64,000 nt of DNA, taken from contig CAYRCJ010000001.1 in assembly GCA_964422785.1 (NCBI GenBank), forward strand, positions 1 to 64,000. Direction: 5' to 3'. Origin of the DNA: CAYRCJ01 sp964422785. GTDB lineage: Bacteria > Patescibacteriota > Minisyncoccia > UBA11713 > 2-01-FULL-45-33. Below, one piece after another: positions 1 through 8,251 of the stretch. Each line of letters opens with the position of its first letter. Position 1 is the first letter of the stretch. A program made the translations under genes and the position numbers. The notes below the pieces were generated by a model. It searched no databases. It worked only from the letters and a program-made list of their open reading frames with translations, and was not told where the DNA came from.

Positions 1-1
1 T

Positions 2-1528
2 ATCGGCGGGATGACGCTTGCTCCAGGACTCTACAAGTGGAGTACCGACGTTACAATACCAACCAATGTTACTCTCTCCGGTGGCGCAAATGACGTTTGG
101 ATATTCCAAATTGCAGGGGATCTTAGCATTGCCTCCGGCGGTAGCGTTCCCGCTGGTATCAAAGTGGTACTTTCCGGAGGAGCCCAAGCTTCTAATGTTT
201 TCTGGCAGGTTGGCGGTCCTACCGGCGCAACCCTCGGAACATATTCTACGTTCAATGGAAATATATTGAGCGCGAAACAGGTTATCATACAAACCGGCGC
301 GGTATTAAATGGCAGAGCGCTGGCACAATCTCAAGTTACGCTCGATGCCAATACTGTTTCTCTTCCCGTCGTCGCTCCTCTTCCCGCTACCCTTCATGTC
401 GAAAAAGTTGTTGTTAACTCGAGTAGCGTAGGCACAGCAGTCCCTTCCAACTTTACCTTGCATGTAAAGAGCGCCGGCGTGGATGTTTCCGGAAGCCCGG
501 CTGCCGGAACTTCATTACCGGGAACTTCTTATTCGCTTTCCGCCGGCACATACGTAGTAAGTGAAAATACCAATACCTCGTATACGCAAATATTCAGCGG
601 AGATTGCAATTCTAGCGGCAGCATAACTCTCGCTCCGGGCGACGACAAGCTTTGTACGATAATTAACACGGATATTCCGTTGCCGGTTCCTCCACCCCCT
701 CCGCCGCAGCCTTCAGGTGGCAATGGTGCCGGTAGTTATCCAGCTCCGCTTATCAATCTCACAAAAATACCCAGTCCCTTAGCCCTTCCTTCAGGACCTG
801 GTTCGGTAACCTACACATACACAGCAACCAATGTAGGACCTGTGGCTATGAATGATGTGGGTGTAACAGATAACAAATGTGATTCAGTAAAATTTGTTTC
901 AGGAGACACCAACAATGATTCAATGCTTGATAGGGGCGAATCATGGATATATACCTGTACTAAAACAGTCTCTAAAACTGAAACAAACACAGCTACCGCT
1001 CACGGCCGAGCTAATAGTTACGATGCCTACGATGTTTCTACCGCTACTATTGTTGTGGGAGTGCCCGTAGTGCCTCCGTTGATCCATGTGGTAAAGAAAC
1101 CAGACCTATTTATTCTTCCTGCCGGCGGTGGAGCAGTTACTTACTCCTACACCGTAACTAACCCAGGCACAGCTCCATTGAGCGAGGTCAGTATTACTGA
1201 TGACAAATGTACCGGTTTGCCCGGCAGAGTTGTGGGGCATCCTGGAGATCTTAACAATAATAACTTGCTTGAAAGCAACGAATCATGGTCTTTCACTTGC
1301 CAAACCAATATTAAAGAGACCACAACAAACATCGGTACTGCCACAGGTCATGCAAATGGATTGACTGCTGTCGACCTTTCACCTGTTACTGTTGTTGTAT
1401 CGGCACCCGGCCTTCCGAATACCGGAATTGGCGATGGTAGCAGTGTCCCGTGGAACGTAATTATTCCGGCCGGTGTTCTTCTTATCCTGTCCTCTCTCTA
1501 CTTAGCCAGAAAGAAATTGACAGTTTAA
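2..1528 (+). CDS. Ice-binding-like (DUF3494) surface protein with LPNTG sorting signal, 5' partial
   Basis: The frame is open to the window edge, so the start and any signal peptide are missing. Numbering from the first in-window Met, residues 1-118 match the DUF3494 ice-binding-like beta-helix family (motifs PGLYKWSTDV, NDVWIFQIAG, GNILSAKQ, LNGRALAQ). A DUF5979-like beta domain follows (about 128-217), then a Pro-rich linker, then two DUF11-like repeats (about 248-345 and 355-465) that share GD.NN..L...ESW..TC. The C-terminus is a classic cell-wall sorting signal: LPNTG at 468-472, a hydrophobic stretch and a basic tail ARKK. The protein is therefore probably exported and covalently anchored by a sortase; two sortase genes lie just downstream. 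Ice binding itself is not demonstrated, since DUF3494 domains also occur in adhesins. Confidence 0.85.
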   Translation: MGGMTLAPGLYKWSTDVTIPTNVTLSGGANDVWIFQIAGDLSIASGGSVPAGIKVVLSGGAQASNVFWQVGGPTGATLGTYSTFNGNILSAKQVIIQTGAVLNGRALAQSQVTLDANTVSLPVVAPLPATLHVEKVVVNSSSVGTAVPSNFTLHVKSAGVDVSGSPAAGTSLPGTSYSLSAGTYVVSENTNTSYTQIFSGDCNSSGSITLAPGDDKLCTIINTDIPLPVPPPPPPQPSGGNGAGSYPAPLINLTKIPSPLALPSGPGSVTYTYTATNVGPVAMNDVGVTDNKCDSVKFVSGDTNNDSMLDRGESWIYTCTKTVSKTETNTATAHGRANSYDAYDVSTATIVVGVPVVPPLIHVVKKPDLFILPAGGGAVTYSYTVTNPGTAPLSEVSITDDKCTGLPGRVVGHPGDLNNNNLLESNESWSFTCQTNIKETTTNIGTATGHANGLTAVDLSPVTVVVSAPGLPNTGIGDGSSVPWNVIIPAGVLLILSSLYLARKKLTV

Positions 1529-1573
1529 CAGAAGATTGAAAATAGTTGATAAATTTTTTCGCTCTCTCAACAA

Positions 1574-1617
1574 GAGCCAGGCCAAATCTGGCCTGGCTCT
1601 TTTGACGATTTTTTTCT
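1574..1617 (+). terminator. Intrinsic terminator after the LPNTG gene
   Basis: Perfect 11-bp stem GAGCCAGGCCA / TGGCCTGGCTC (1574-1584 and 1589-1599) with loop AATC, followed by TTTT and a second T-run. It lies 46 bases after the stop codon. Translating it would give the apparent hydrophobic N-terminus of an extended cupin frame, which argues against the upstream TTG start for the next gene. Confidence 0.85.
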
Positions 1618-1679
1618 TTTTAATAATTATTTTATTTAGAAAACCTGTTTTATTTGCGACTAATCAAACTCCAAAAAAA

Positions 1680-2081
1680 ATGAGTTACTACACCAACATA
1701 GTTAATGACGCGAAAGAGAACACAAATTTCCGCCGAGTTTTGTTTACCGGCCAGAAAAGCCAGTTGGTGGTGATGAGTATCCCGCCTGGCGGCGAAGTCG
1801 GAGAAGAAACGCATAAGTATACCGAACAAACGCTTTTTTTTCTTTCAGGAACAGGCGAGGGTGCGCTTGATGACAAAAAGTTCCCGATCGGCCCGGGAGA
1901 TGTTGTTGTTGTAGTCCCCGGCACTAAGCATAATTTTCGTAATACCGGAAAGGAAAATTTAAAAATCTACACCGTCTACGCTCCTCCAAATCACATCGAT
2001 GGCCGAGTACATAAAACCAAGGCTGACGCCGATGCCGACACGGCAGACGAAGCGGTTGGCGAATCTCCAAATTTGAAATAA
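1680..2081 (+). CDS. Small single-domain cupin protein
   Basis: The protein is 133 residues from the ATG at 1680. It has a cupin beta-barrel pattern: PPGGEVGEETHKYTEQ (motif 1, with E-T-H and E as possible metal ligands), then GPGDVVVVVPGTKHNFRNTG (motif 2, with the His ligand), ending in YAPPNHIDGRVHKTKADA, a tail I associate with a cupin subfamily common in Patescibacteria. The frame stays open back to a TTG at 1536, but that extension would translate the terminator hairpin at 1574-1617, so the ATG is preferred although no clear Shine-Dalgarno sequence precedes it. It sits 5 bases before a sortase gene, so the two may be cotranscribed. The substrate is unknown; an isomerase, dioxygenase or sugar-binding role cannot be separated by sequence alone. 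Confidence 0.75.
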   Translation: MSYYTNIVNDAKENTNFRRVLFTGQKSQLVVMSIPPGGEVGEETHKYTEQTLFFLSGTGEGALDDKKFPIGPGDVVVVVPGTKHNFRNTGKENLKIYTVYAPPNHIDGRVHKTKADADADTADEAVGESPNLK

Positions 2082-2086
2082 AATCT

Positions 2087-2692
2087 ATGCAATCAAAAAT
2101 CTCGTTAAAGCAAATATTGTTGGCTCTATCAGCGCTTTCTCTGGCGCTTATTTTTTATTTTACCTCAAAGAGTCCGGTTCAAAACAGCCCGGTGCAATTT
2201 GCGAAAAACACCACTGCTTTTTATGGACAAGAAAAAATAAATTCCGGGTTGCCGGTGCGTTTTAAGATTCCCAAAATAGATATTGATACTTCCGTCGAGC
2301 ATGTCGGTCTTACCTCCGGCGGGGCGATGGACATACCCAAAGGGCCGGACGATGTAGCCTGGTTTGATCTTGGCGCTCGCCCTGGAGATGTTGGCAGCGC
2401 AATTATTTCCGGGCATTACGGCTGGAAAAATGGCATACCGGCGGTATTTGATAATTTACATAAATTGCAGAAGGGAGACAAGGTATATGTTGAAGATGAA
2501 AAAGGAAAGACCAACGCTTTCGTGGTGCGAGAATTTCGGACGTATAGTCAAAATGATTACGCTCCGGAAGTTTTTAGCTTAATGGATAGAAAGGCGCACC
2601 TTAATCTGGTTACTTGCGAAGGAGTTTGGGATAAGGCTCAGAAAAGTTATTCCAATAGATTCGTAGTATTTACCGATAAAGAAATTAAATAG
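2087..2692 (+). CDS. Sortase family transpeptidase
   Basis: A 201-residue sortase with an N-terminal membrane segment (about 7-26). The catalytic set is visible: His110 in SGHYG, Cys177 in LVTCEG and Arg191 in SNRFVVF. It starts 5 bases after the cupin stop. Sortases cut LPxTG-type signals and join the substrate to an amine acceptor on the outer face of the membrane; the LPNTG protein immediately upstream is the obvious candidate substrate. The SGHYGWKNG and VTCEG contexts resemble the class E/F-like sortases of Patescibacteria rather than SrtA, but I cannot assign the class firmly. The 3' end overlaps the convergent second sortase gene by 8 bases, an arrangement that allows antisense interference. 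Confidence 0.9.
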   Translation: MQSKISLKQILLALSALSLALIFYFTSKSPVQNSPVQFAKNTTAFYGQEKINSGLPVRFKIPKIDIDTSVEHVGLTSGGAMDIPKGPDDVAWFDLGARPGDVGSAIISGHYGWKNGIPAVFDNLHKLQKGDKVYVEDEKGKTNAFVVREFRTYSQNDYAPEVFSLMDRKAHLNLVTCEGVWDKAQKSYSNRFVVFTDKEIK

Positions 2693-3452
2693 CGTCAGTG
2701 AATATTACCAGCCTTTGGCTATAGCTTAATTTGTCCGGATTCCATGCGCCTTCACAGGTAATAAGATTAAGATGAACGCCGCCGTCTCCGGATCTAAAAA
2801 CATCAGCGGCGTCCGCCGCCGGATCGTAACTGCGGATCTCACGGACCATGAAGGTGATGAACGCTCCTTTGTCGTTTAAAATATAGAGAGTGTCCCCCGG
2901 GCGCAATTCGTTTAAATTACTAAACACACCGAGTTTTGTTAATACGCCTCCTCGTATCTGGGCAACATGTCCGGTGACGATGGCGTTGCCTTTTTCTCCG
3001 GGGTGCGGACTGCCCGTAAACCATCCCACGTCAAAAATATTGTTCGGTATTTCCATTGTTCCATCGGATTTGAGGCCATTGTATTGGAAGCTTGCGTCGA
3101 TTGCGAGCTTTGGAATTTTTAGACGCACCGGCAGGCCAGTGGGCTGGGTGGTAGATCCGTTTTCGCTCTTTAAAATGGCTATACTTGTGGGGCCGAAAAA
3201 ACCGCTTGAATAGATGCCAACTTTTGCTTGCCATACCCGAAGCGCTTCCTTCGTAAGTGGACCGAAGTAGCCGGTTGGGGCAACAATTTTTAGAAAACCG
3301 CCTTCAATTAAAAACTGCTGCAGGGCGGATACCTCATCTCCATGAATTCCGATTGTAAGATTATGCGTGAATGTAAAACTTTTGGCGCTATTTCCGGCCG
3401 CAGAAACAGAGATCAACAACCCAAAGAGCCATATTTTATTTGATATTTTCAT
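2685..3452 (-). CDS. Secreted peptidoglycan-binding domain/sortase fusion
   Basis: A 255-residue protein. A signal peptide or anchor occupies about residues 1-23. A PG_binding_1 domain follows (about 29-95: LTIGIHGDEVSALQQFLIEG, TGYFGPLTKEALRVWQ, FFGPTS). Then comes a sortase domain with His162 (VTGHV), Cys233 (LITCEG) and Arg247 (SQRLVIF). The sortase cores of this protein and the convergent neighbour are clearly related (LPVR.KIPKL.ID, MEIP, LNL.TCEG.W), so they are probably paralogues with different placement: one membrane-tethered, one wall-bound through its peptidoglycan-binding domain. The start codon is 22 bases from the divergent PAS gene start. Fusion of a wall-binding module to a sortase is unusual outside these lineages. 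Confidence 0.9.
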   Translation of the reverse strand: MKISNKIWLFGLLISVSAAGNSAKSFTFTHNLTIGIHGDEVSALQQFLIEGGFLKIVAPTGYFGPLTKEALRVWQAKVGIYSSGFFGPTSIAILKSENGSTTQPTGLPVRLKIPKLAIDASFQYNGLKSDGTMEIPNNIFDVGWFTGSPHPGEKGNAIVTGHVAQIRGGVLTKLGVFSNLNELRPGDTLYILNDKGAFITFMVREIRSYDPAADAADVFRSGDGGVHLNLITCEGAWNPDKLSYSQRLVIFTDAI

Positions 3453-3475
3453 GACATAATAATACTATAAAAGCA
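3440..3475 (+). promoter_or_regulatory. Promoter giving a leaderless PAS-kinase operon mRNA
   Basis: TTGATA (3440-3445), 17-bp spacer, TACTAT (3463-3468). The expected start site coincides with the ATG at 3475, so the first gene should be translated from a leaderless message. The -35 lies inside the first codons of the divergent sortase gene. Confidence 0.6.
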
Positions 3476-4089
3476 TGGAGGATAAAAAAATTAATGCCGA
3501 TGAGTTATGGGAGATTGCCTGGACATATATTAGGACTGTCGTGGATACCGTGCGGGAGCCTTTTCTAGTTCTTGATAAAGACCTGCGGGTTCTCTCGGCC
3601 AACAAAACTTTTTATGTGACTTTCCAGACTATTCCCGAAGAAACAGAGGGGAAACTGGTCTATAACTTGGGAAACGGGCAATGGAATATTCCCAACTTAA
3701 AAATATTACTCGAAGATATTTTGCCAAAAAATACCCATTTTGAAGATTTTAAAGTTGAGCATGATTTTCCAAAAATAGGGCTTAAGATCATGATGCTTAA
3801 TGCCCGCCAGGTCCATACGATAGAGGACAAAACAAAACCGATCATGCTTCTGGCCATGGAAGATATTACCAAGCAGATACAGCTTGAGGATAGAATGAAA
3901 GAATTTACAAAAGAACTAACGGTAGAAGTTGCCAAGAGAACGGCAGAATTGGAAGAGCGCGTGGAAGAATTGGAGCGACTGAATAAAACTATGATCGGGA
4001 GGGAATTAAAAATGGTGGAGCTTAAAAAAGAAATCGAAGATTTGAAAGAACAGGTCAATAAAGGCAACGGAAATCATAAAAATGGCTGA
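3475..4089 (+). CDS. PAS domain protein with C-terminal coiled coil
   Basis: 204 residues. Residues about 18-135 form a PAS domain of the type seen in chemotaxis-like sensor proteins (VDTVREPFLVLDKDLRVLSA, LGNGQWNIPNLK, FEVEHDF-like FKVEHDF, and MEDIT at the end). Residues 138-195 are a charged coiled coil (KRTAELEERVEELERL). There is no kinase, cyclase or DNA-binding domain, so it is probably a sensory partner that works by contact. Its last 8 bases overlap the start of the histidine kinase, implying translational coupling and joint function. No membrane segment is visible, so it is probably cytosolic. The ligand of the PAS pocket is unknown. Confidence 0.8.
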   Translation: MEDKKINADELWEIAWTYIRTVVDTVREPFLVLDKDLRVLSANKTFYVTFQTIPEETEGKLVYNLGNGQWNIPNLKILLEDILPKNTHFEDFKVEHDFPKIGLKIMMLNARQVHTIEDKTKPIMLLAMEDITKQIQLEDRMKEFTKELTVEVAKRTAELEERVEELERLNKTMIGRELKMVELKKEIEDLKEQVNKGNGNHKNG

Positions 4090-5665
4090 TTCAAAAATTT
4101 CCGCCTGGGGAGCAATGTTGGCGGTTCTGACTGTACTTATTGTGTTTTTTGTTTTGACCCGCAAAAGCAAGCTGGGGAAGATAAAAACCAAATTAAAATT
4201 AATACTAATTGTAGTTTTTTTGGGAGGCGTAGCCGGAGCGGGGTATTATTTTCTACTGTTGCCCCCTCACAACCAAGTTAAGCTATTTGGCGTGAATTCT
4301 CCGGTACCGGAGTTTCCATCAACCGGATCCGGCCCAGTTACTCAAATTTTCATCCAATTTCTAAAAAATTTATATAAAACTCCAATATACGGGCTAATTA
4401 CCTCTTCTTTTCTATTTTTTATTATTTTTATGGCCTTTAAAATTATCAGGCCGGATAGGAGGCAAATAGAGAAAGATTTGAAAGATGCAAAGATGGCCGC
4501 CCGAAATGTCCTTGAAGATCTTCAGGCGGAGAAAATAAGGCTTGCTGAAGCGAAGGCAAAAGACGATGCACTGCTAGAGAGTATTGGAGAGGGCGTGGTT
4601 GCTACCGACCAAGCCGGCAAAATGATCATAATGAACAAGGCCGCGGAAGATCTTCTGGGATTCACAAGTCTGGAAATAATGGGGAAGTCATTTGTCGAGG
4701 CAGTTTCTTTGGAAGATGTGGAGGGCAAACAGATTCCCAATACACAGCAACCCATAACTATGGCTCTGACTTTAAGCAAGGCCACAACCGCCACTTACTA
4801 TTTTGTCCGCAAAGACGGAACAAAATTTCCTGTATCAATAACCGCCACACCGGTTCTTCTCGACGCAAAACCAACGGGAGCAATAATTGTATTTCACGAT
4901 ATTACAAAAGAAAAAGAAATTGATAAAGCCAAAACAGAATTCGTTTCTCTGGCATCGCACCAGCTCCGGACGCCGCTTACCGGTATTGAATGGACAACCG
5001 AACTTTTTGCAAAAAAAGAAAAATTAACGGAGGAAGGCAAAAGATACCTCAGTGATATTCGTTTTTCAGCGAAGCGCTTGGGCACACTGGTAAAACTTCT
5101 ATTAAATGTCTCGCGAATTGAGTCCGGGAAGCTTGCCGTTAGTCCGGAGCCGTTGGAATTGGTTGAATTTATCAATGAATACGTCCATGAGCGCCAAATG
5201 TTTTACGGGAAGAAAAAAGTATCTCTTATTTTTGAAACGCATCCCGCAGAACTTCGCATTACCACTGATAAAAATTTGCTAGGTTATATTTTAAGAAATC
5301 TTGTTTCAAACGCCATTGATTATACGCCGCCGCAGGGGAGTGTTGAGATATCGGTGAAAAAAAAGAAAGATACTGTGCTTATTACGGTTCAAGATACGGG
5401 CATCGGCATACCCAAAAAAGAGTCGGGGCGTATTTTTCAAAAATTTGTTCGCGCCTCGAACGCGGTAATTACGAAGCCCGACGGCACCGGACTCGGCCTA
5501 TATATTGCGGCGGAGGCGGTAAAACTTTTGGGTGGAAAAATTTGGTTTGAGTCCGAGGAGGGGCACGGTTCCACTTTTTTTGTTGAAGTTCCTTTTGTAT
5601 CACATGCTCGCCCGGGAGAAAGGGGGCTGGTTTTGGAGAGTCAGTTAGCTCATCCAAAGGAATAG
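4082..5665 (+). CDS. Membrane PAS-sensor histidine kinase
   Basis: 527 residues. Three hydrophobic segments (about 9-26, 38-61, 101-122) are followed by a short coiled coil (125-160) and a PAS domain (about 162-278, ending HDITKEKEID). The HisKA helix carries the phosphorylated His293 in SLASHQLRTPL. The ATPase domain shows the N box (LRNLVSNAIDYTP, N406 and N410), G1 box DTGIGI (438-443), F-box-like FQKFVRA and G2 box GTGLGL (468-473). All key catalytic residues are intact. It is translationally coupled to the PAS protein and lies just upstream of two receivers, so it is expected to phosphorylate one or both. The region between segments 2 and 3 is small (about 40 residues), so sensing may be within the membrane or through the PAS domain. 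Confidence 0.93.
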   Translation: MADSKISAWGAMLAVLTVLIVFFVLTRKSKLGKIKTKLKLILIVVFLGGVAGAGYYFLLLPPHNQVKLFGVNSPVPEFPSTGSGPVTQIFIQFLKNLYKTPIYGLITSSFLFFIIFMAFKIIRPDRRQIEKDLKDAKMAARNVLEDLQAEKIRLAEAKAKDDALLESIGEGVVATDQAGKMIIMNKAAEDLLGFTSLEIMGKSFVEAVSLEDVEGKQIPNTQQPITMALTLSKATTATYYFVRKDGTKFPVSITATPVLLDAKPTGAIIVFHDITKEKEIDKAKTEFVSLASHQLRTPLTGIEWTTELFAKKEKLTEEGKRYLSDIRFSAKRLGTLVKLLLNVSRIESGKLAVSPEPLELVEFINEYVHERQMFYGKKKVSLIFETHPAELRITTDKNLLGYILRNLVSNAIDYTPPQGSVEISVKKKKDTVLITVQDTGIGIPKKESGRIFQKFVRASNAVITKPDGTGLGLYIAAEAVKLLGGKIWFESEEGHGSTFFVEVPFVSHARPGERGLVLESQLAHPKE

Positions 5666-5683
5666 TGTATAATAGATTCATAT
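5645..5683 (+). promoter_or_regulatory. Internal promoter for the receiver genes
   Basis: TTAGCT (5645-5650), 17-bp spacer, TATAAT (5668-5673), with the ATG at 5684, leaving a leader of about 4 bases. It would let the receivers be made independently of the kinase. Confidence 0.55.
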
Positions 5684-6091
5684 ATGAACACGCAAAAAAT
5701 AGTTTTAGTTGAAGATGATGAAATTTTATCTAAGGTATTGTGCGCCGAGCTAACTGACGCCGGCTTTGAAGTATCACAAGCATTTGACGGAGAAGCGGGC
5801 TTGGAAATGACGCGCTCCAAGCATCCGGATTTGGTACTTCTTGATCTGGTTCTTCCAAAAAAGCACGGGTTTGAAGTATTGGAGGAGCTCAAAAAATCTC
5901 CGGAAACAGAAAGTATCCCGGTGATTATTCTTACGCTTCTTGGAGAAGACGAAGATATTAAAAAGGGTTTGCGGCTCGGCGCAAATGATTATTTGGTAAA
6001 ATCAAGCCACGCGGTCGGCGAGATTATAGAGAAGATAAAAAACTTTTTTGCGAAAGAATCGCATCCAATAGGAGCGGAGCCAACTTTATGA
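5684..6091 (+). CDS. Stand-alone response-regulator receiver 1
   Basis: 135 residues, a single REC domain. The acidic pocket is DD at 11-12, the phosphoacceptor is Asp54 (LVLLDLVLP), the switch Thr is Thr84 (ILT) and the conserved Lys is Lys106 (YLVKSS). No output domain follows, so signalling must be through protein contact, as in CheY or Spo0F. It overlaps the next receiver by the ATGA type, so the two are made together. The two receivers share much of their sequence, indicating tandem duplication. Partner output proteins are not evident in the window. Confidence 0.92.
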   Translation: MNTQKIVLVEDDEILSKVLCAELTDAGFEVSQAFDGEAGLEMTRSKHPDLVLLDLVLPKKHGFEVLEELKKSPETESIPVIILTLLGEDEDIKKGLRLGANDYLVKSSHAVGEIIEKIKNFFAKESHPIGAEPTL

Positions 6092-6471
6092 AAAAGAAAA
6101 TAGTTTTAATTGAGGATGATAAAATACTCTCCGAGACGCTCAGTAGCGGCCTAAATGATGCCGGCTTTGATGTCTTAAGGGCGTATGACGGCGAGGAGGG
6201 GCTGAAGTTGGCAGAGAGCGAGAAGCCGGATCTTATTTTGCTGGATATCCTTCTTCCCAAAATTGACGGCTTGGCCGTTGCCAAAAAATTAAAAAGCGAT
6301 CCGTTAACAACAGATATTCCAATTATTATTCTCACTGTTCTTGAGCAAAATGAATCGGTGGCCGCGGCGCTAGATAGCGGTGTGTACGAGTATATTGTAA
6401 AATCCAATGTCAAGATTGAAGAAATTGTCGCTAGAGTGAAAGAAAAGCTCGAGAACTCCTGGGAAAGATAA
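6088..6471 (+). CDS. Stand-alone response-regulator receiver 2
   Basis: 127 residues, a single REC domain with DD at 10-11, phosphoacceptor Asp53 (LILLDILLP), Thr83 (ILT) and Lys105 (YIVKSN). It starts within the stop of receiver 1 (ATGA overlap). Like receiver 1 it lacks an output domain. A short gap of 7 bases separates it from the secreted dockerin protein downstream, so the sensory genes and the surface-protein genes may be one transcript. That would tie an environmental signal to surface assembly, but this is inference from spacing only. Confidence 0.92.
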   Translation: MKKKIVLIEDDKILSETLSSGLNDAGFDVLRAYDGEEGLKLAESEKPDLILLDILLPKIDGLAVAKKLKSDPLTTDIPIIILTVLEQNESVAAALDSGVYEYIVKSNVKIEEIVARVKEKLENSWER

Positions 6472-6478
6472 CGCCACT

Positions 6479-8251
6479 ATGAAAAAATTGTTCATAAATA
6501 TTTTTCGGGGCTTAATGGGAATCAGTCTGGTATTTGTTGCGGCCGGAATTGCTCAATATGCGTATGCGGCAGGCATGGTGGTAGTTACTCCGAGTACTCC
6601 GGACTGGTGGTTTTTTGAGGAAACTCCAACCGGCTCCGGAACTTTTGTTTACGGTCCGTCCACGCCTCCGCTTGGCGGAGGGAGCGCCCAGCTCACAGTC
6701 AACGGCACCGGAGGGGTAATTTTTGGAACATTTGCTTTTGCGGGCACCAGACTTGATGCGATCACGTCTCTTGCGTACAGCACTTACCGAGCTTCCGGCG
6801 GAAGCGCTCTTGCCGCGTCTCTTCAATTGGATATCGATACCAATGTCACGGATGCCAACACAGCATGGCAGGGGAGGCTTGTGTACGAACCATATTATAC
6901 GCACGCCGTTCAGACGGGAGTGTGGCAGACATGGAATCCGCTCGACAACGCCGGCACCGGCAATTGGTGGTTTACCGGTGCGCCTGGAAATGCGGTGTGC
7001 ACAATCAATAATCCGTGTACATGGTCAGAACTTCGCGCCGCCTTTCCAAATGCGGGCATTCGTTCTGCGGGAGTAAACACCGGGGCTCTTCAATTTAAGG
7101 CCGGCGGCGGCTGGAGTGGCGGTTTTGTAGGGAGCGTTGACGCGTTTAGTATCGGTATAAATAATGTGGCAACAACCTATGATTTTGAATTACCTTTTAC
7201 AGTCCCCACAACTACATCGGTTAGCCCTTCTTCTAAGGGCACGGGCGATTCAGCTTTTACCATTACTGTAAACGGTACAAATTTTTTTCCTTCGTCGGTA
7301 GTTCAGTGGAACGGTTCGAATCGCGTCACAACTTTTATTTCTTCTACGCAACTTACCGCGTCTATTCTTTCTTCGGATCTTTCTGCCGCCGGCACTTTTT
7401 CCATTACTGTCGTGAATCCAACCCCCGGCGGTGGTACTTCCAACACGCAGACAGTAGCTGTGACAACTCCGGCAACAACACCCAATCCGGAATCTAGTGA
7501 GGGAGGCAGCAAGGTCGCTCCAACAAGTGTAATTATTTCCGGGCGGGCGTATCCGGGAAGCACAATCGAACTTTTGAGAAAAAGCATCCAAGACGAAACA
7601 TATAGGAATACTCCGGAAGCAATTTCCACTGTATCGGCTGACGGAATTTTTAGAATACAGCTTACCGCTCTTTTGCAAGGACAGTACTTATTTGCTCTCC
7701 GAGCCGTAGATAAAGACGGAAGAAAGACCGGTGTTATCGCGTTTAACACGGATTTATCAAGTACCGATAATTTGGAAGCAAGGGATATTTTTGTCCCTCC
7801 AACCGTTGATTTTGAGAAAGCGGTTGTGGCGCTTGGCAAAGATATAAAAATTCAGGGATACGCCTTCGCTGGAGATAAGATTGATATCGATATAGATGGT
7901 ATAATGAAAGGAGCGGCCACAGCGGACAAAAATGGTTTTTGGTCATATGCGACAAGCACTCGGCCCTTCAGAATCGGAGATCATTACGCGCGCGCGAGGC
8001 AAACTGATGCGAGCGGCAAGGGAAGTGAATTTTCCATTTCTCGCACGTTTCGTGTTTCTCTACTTACTTTCCCGAAAGCGGATTTTAGCGGCGATGATAA
8101 AGTCGATATCACCGATTGGAGTATTTTTCTTTTCCGATGGAATTCAACAGACAAGGACTTAAGAAGCAAAATCGATATTAATGATGACGGAAAAATAGAT
8201 ATCTCCGATTTTAGTATTTTTTTACAAGCAATAAATAATAACAATGAATAA
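6479..8251 (+). CDS. Secreted multidomain protein with C-terminal dockerin
   Basis: 590 residues. A signal peptide ends near AYA/AG at residue 30. The N-terminal third (about 31-235) is a beta-rich region I cannot name. An IPT/TIG immunoglobulin-like domain follows (about 240-325: TTTSVSPSSKGTGDSAFTIT). Two more beta-sandwich modules (about 345-425 and 440-525) have the form VIISGRAYPGSTIELL and IKIQGYAFAGDKIDID. The last 60 residues are a type I dockerin: two calcium loops, DFSGDDKVDITD and DINDDGKIDISD, each followed by a hydrophobic helix. Dockerins bind cohesins; the next gene, overlapping by 8 bases, encodes a cohesin. The protein is thus predicted to dock on the cell surface through its neighbour. 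No catalytic domain was recognised. Confidence 0.85.
   Translation: MKKLFINIFRGLMGISLVFVAAGIAQYAYAAGMVVVTPSTPDWWFFEETPTGSGTFVYGPSTPPLGGGSAQLTVNGTGGVIFGTFAFAGTRLDAITSLAYSTYRASGGSALAASLQLDIDTNVTDANTAWQGRLVYEPYYTHAVQTGVWQTWNPLDNAGTGNWWFTGAPGNAVCTINNPCTWSELRAAFPNAGIRSAGVNTGALQFKAGGGWSGGFVGSVDAFSIGINNVATTYDFELPFTVPTTTSVSPSSKGTGDSAFTITVNGTNFFPSSVVQWNGSNRVTTFISSTQLTASILSSDLSAAGTFSITVVNPTPGGGTSNTQTVAVTTPATTPNPESSEGGSKVAPTSVIISGRAYPGSTIELLRKSIQDETYRNTPEAISTVSADGIFRIQLTALLQGQYLFALRAVDKDGRKTGVIAFNTDLSSTDNLEARDIFVPPTVDFEKAVVALGKDIKIQGYAFAGDKIDIDIDGIMKGAATADKNGFWSYATSTRPFRIGDHYARARQTDASGKGSEFSISRTFRVSLLTFPKADFSGDDKVDITDWSIFLFRWNSTDKDLRSKIDINDDGKIDISDFSIFLQAINNNNE

Noticed and set aside
1536..1679. N-terminal extension of the cupin gene with an apparent membrane helix
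   Set aside because: The hydrophobic stretch is the translated terminator hairpin and T-run at 1574-1617; the ATG at 1680 gives the normal family start.
7303..7839. A 178-codon open frame on the - strand
   Set aside because: Antisense to the dockerin protein, whose domains are clear; no start signal.
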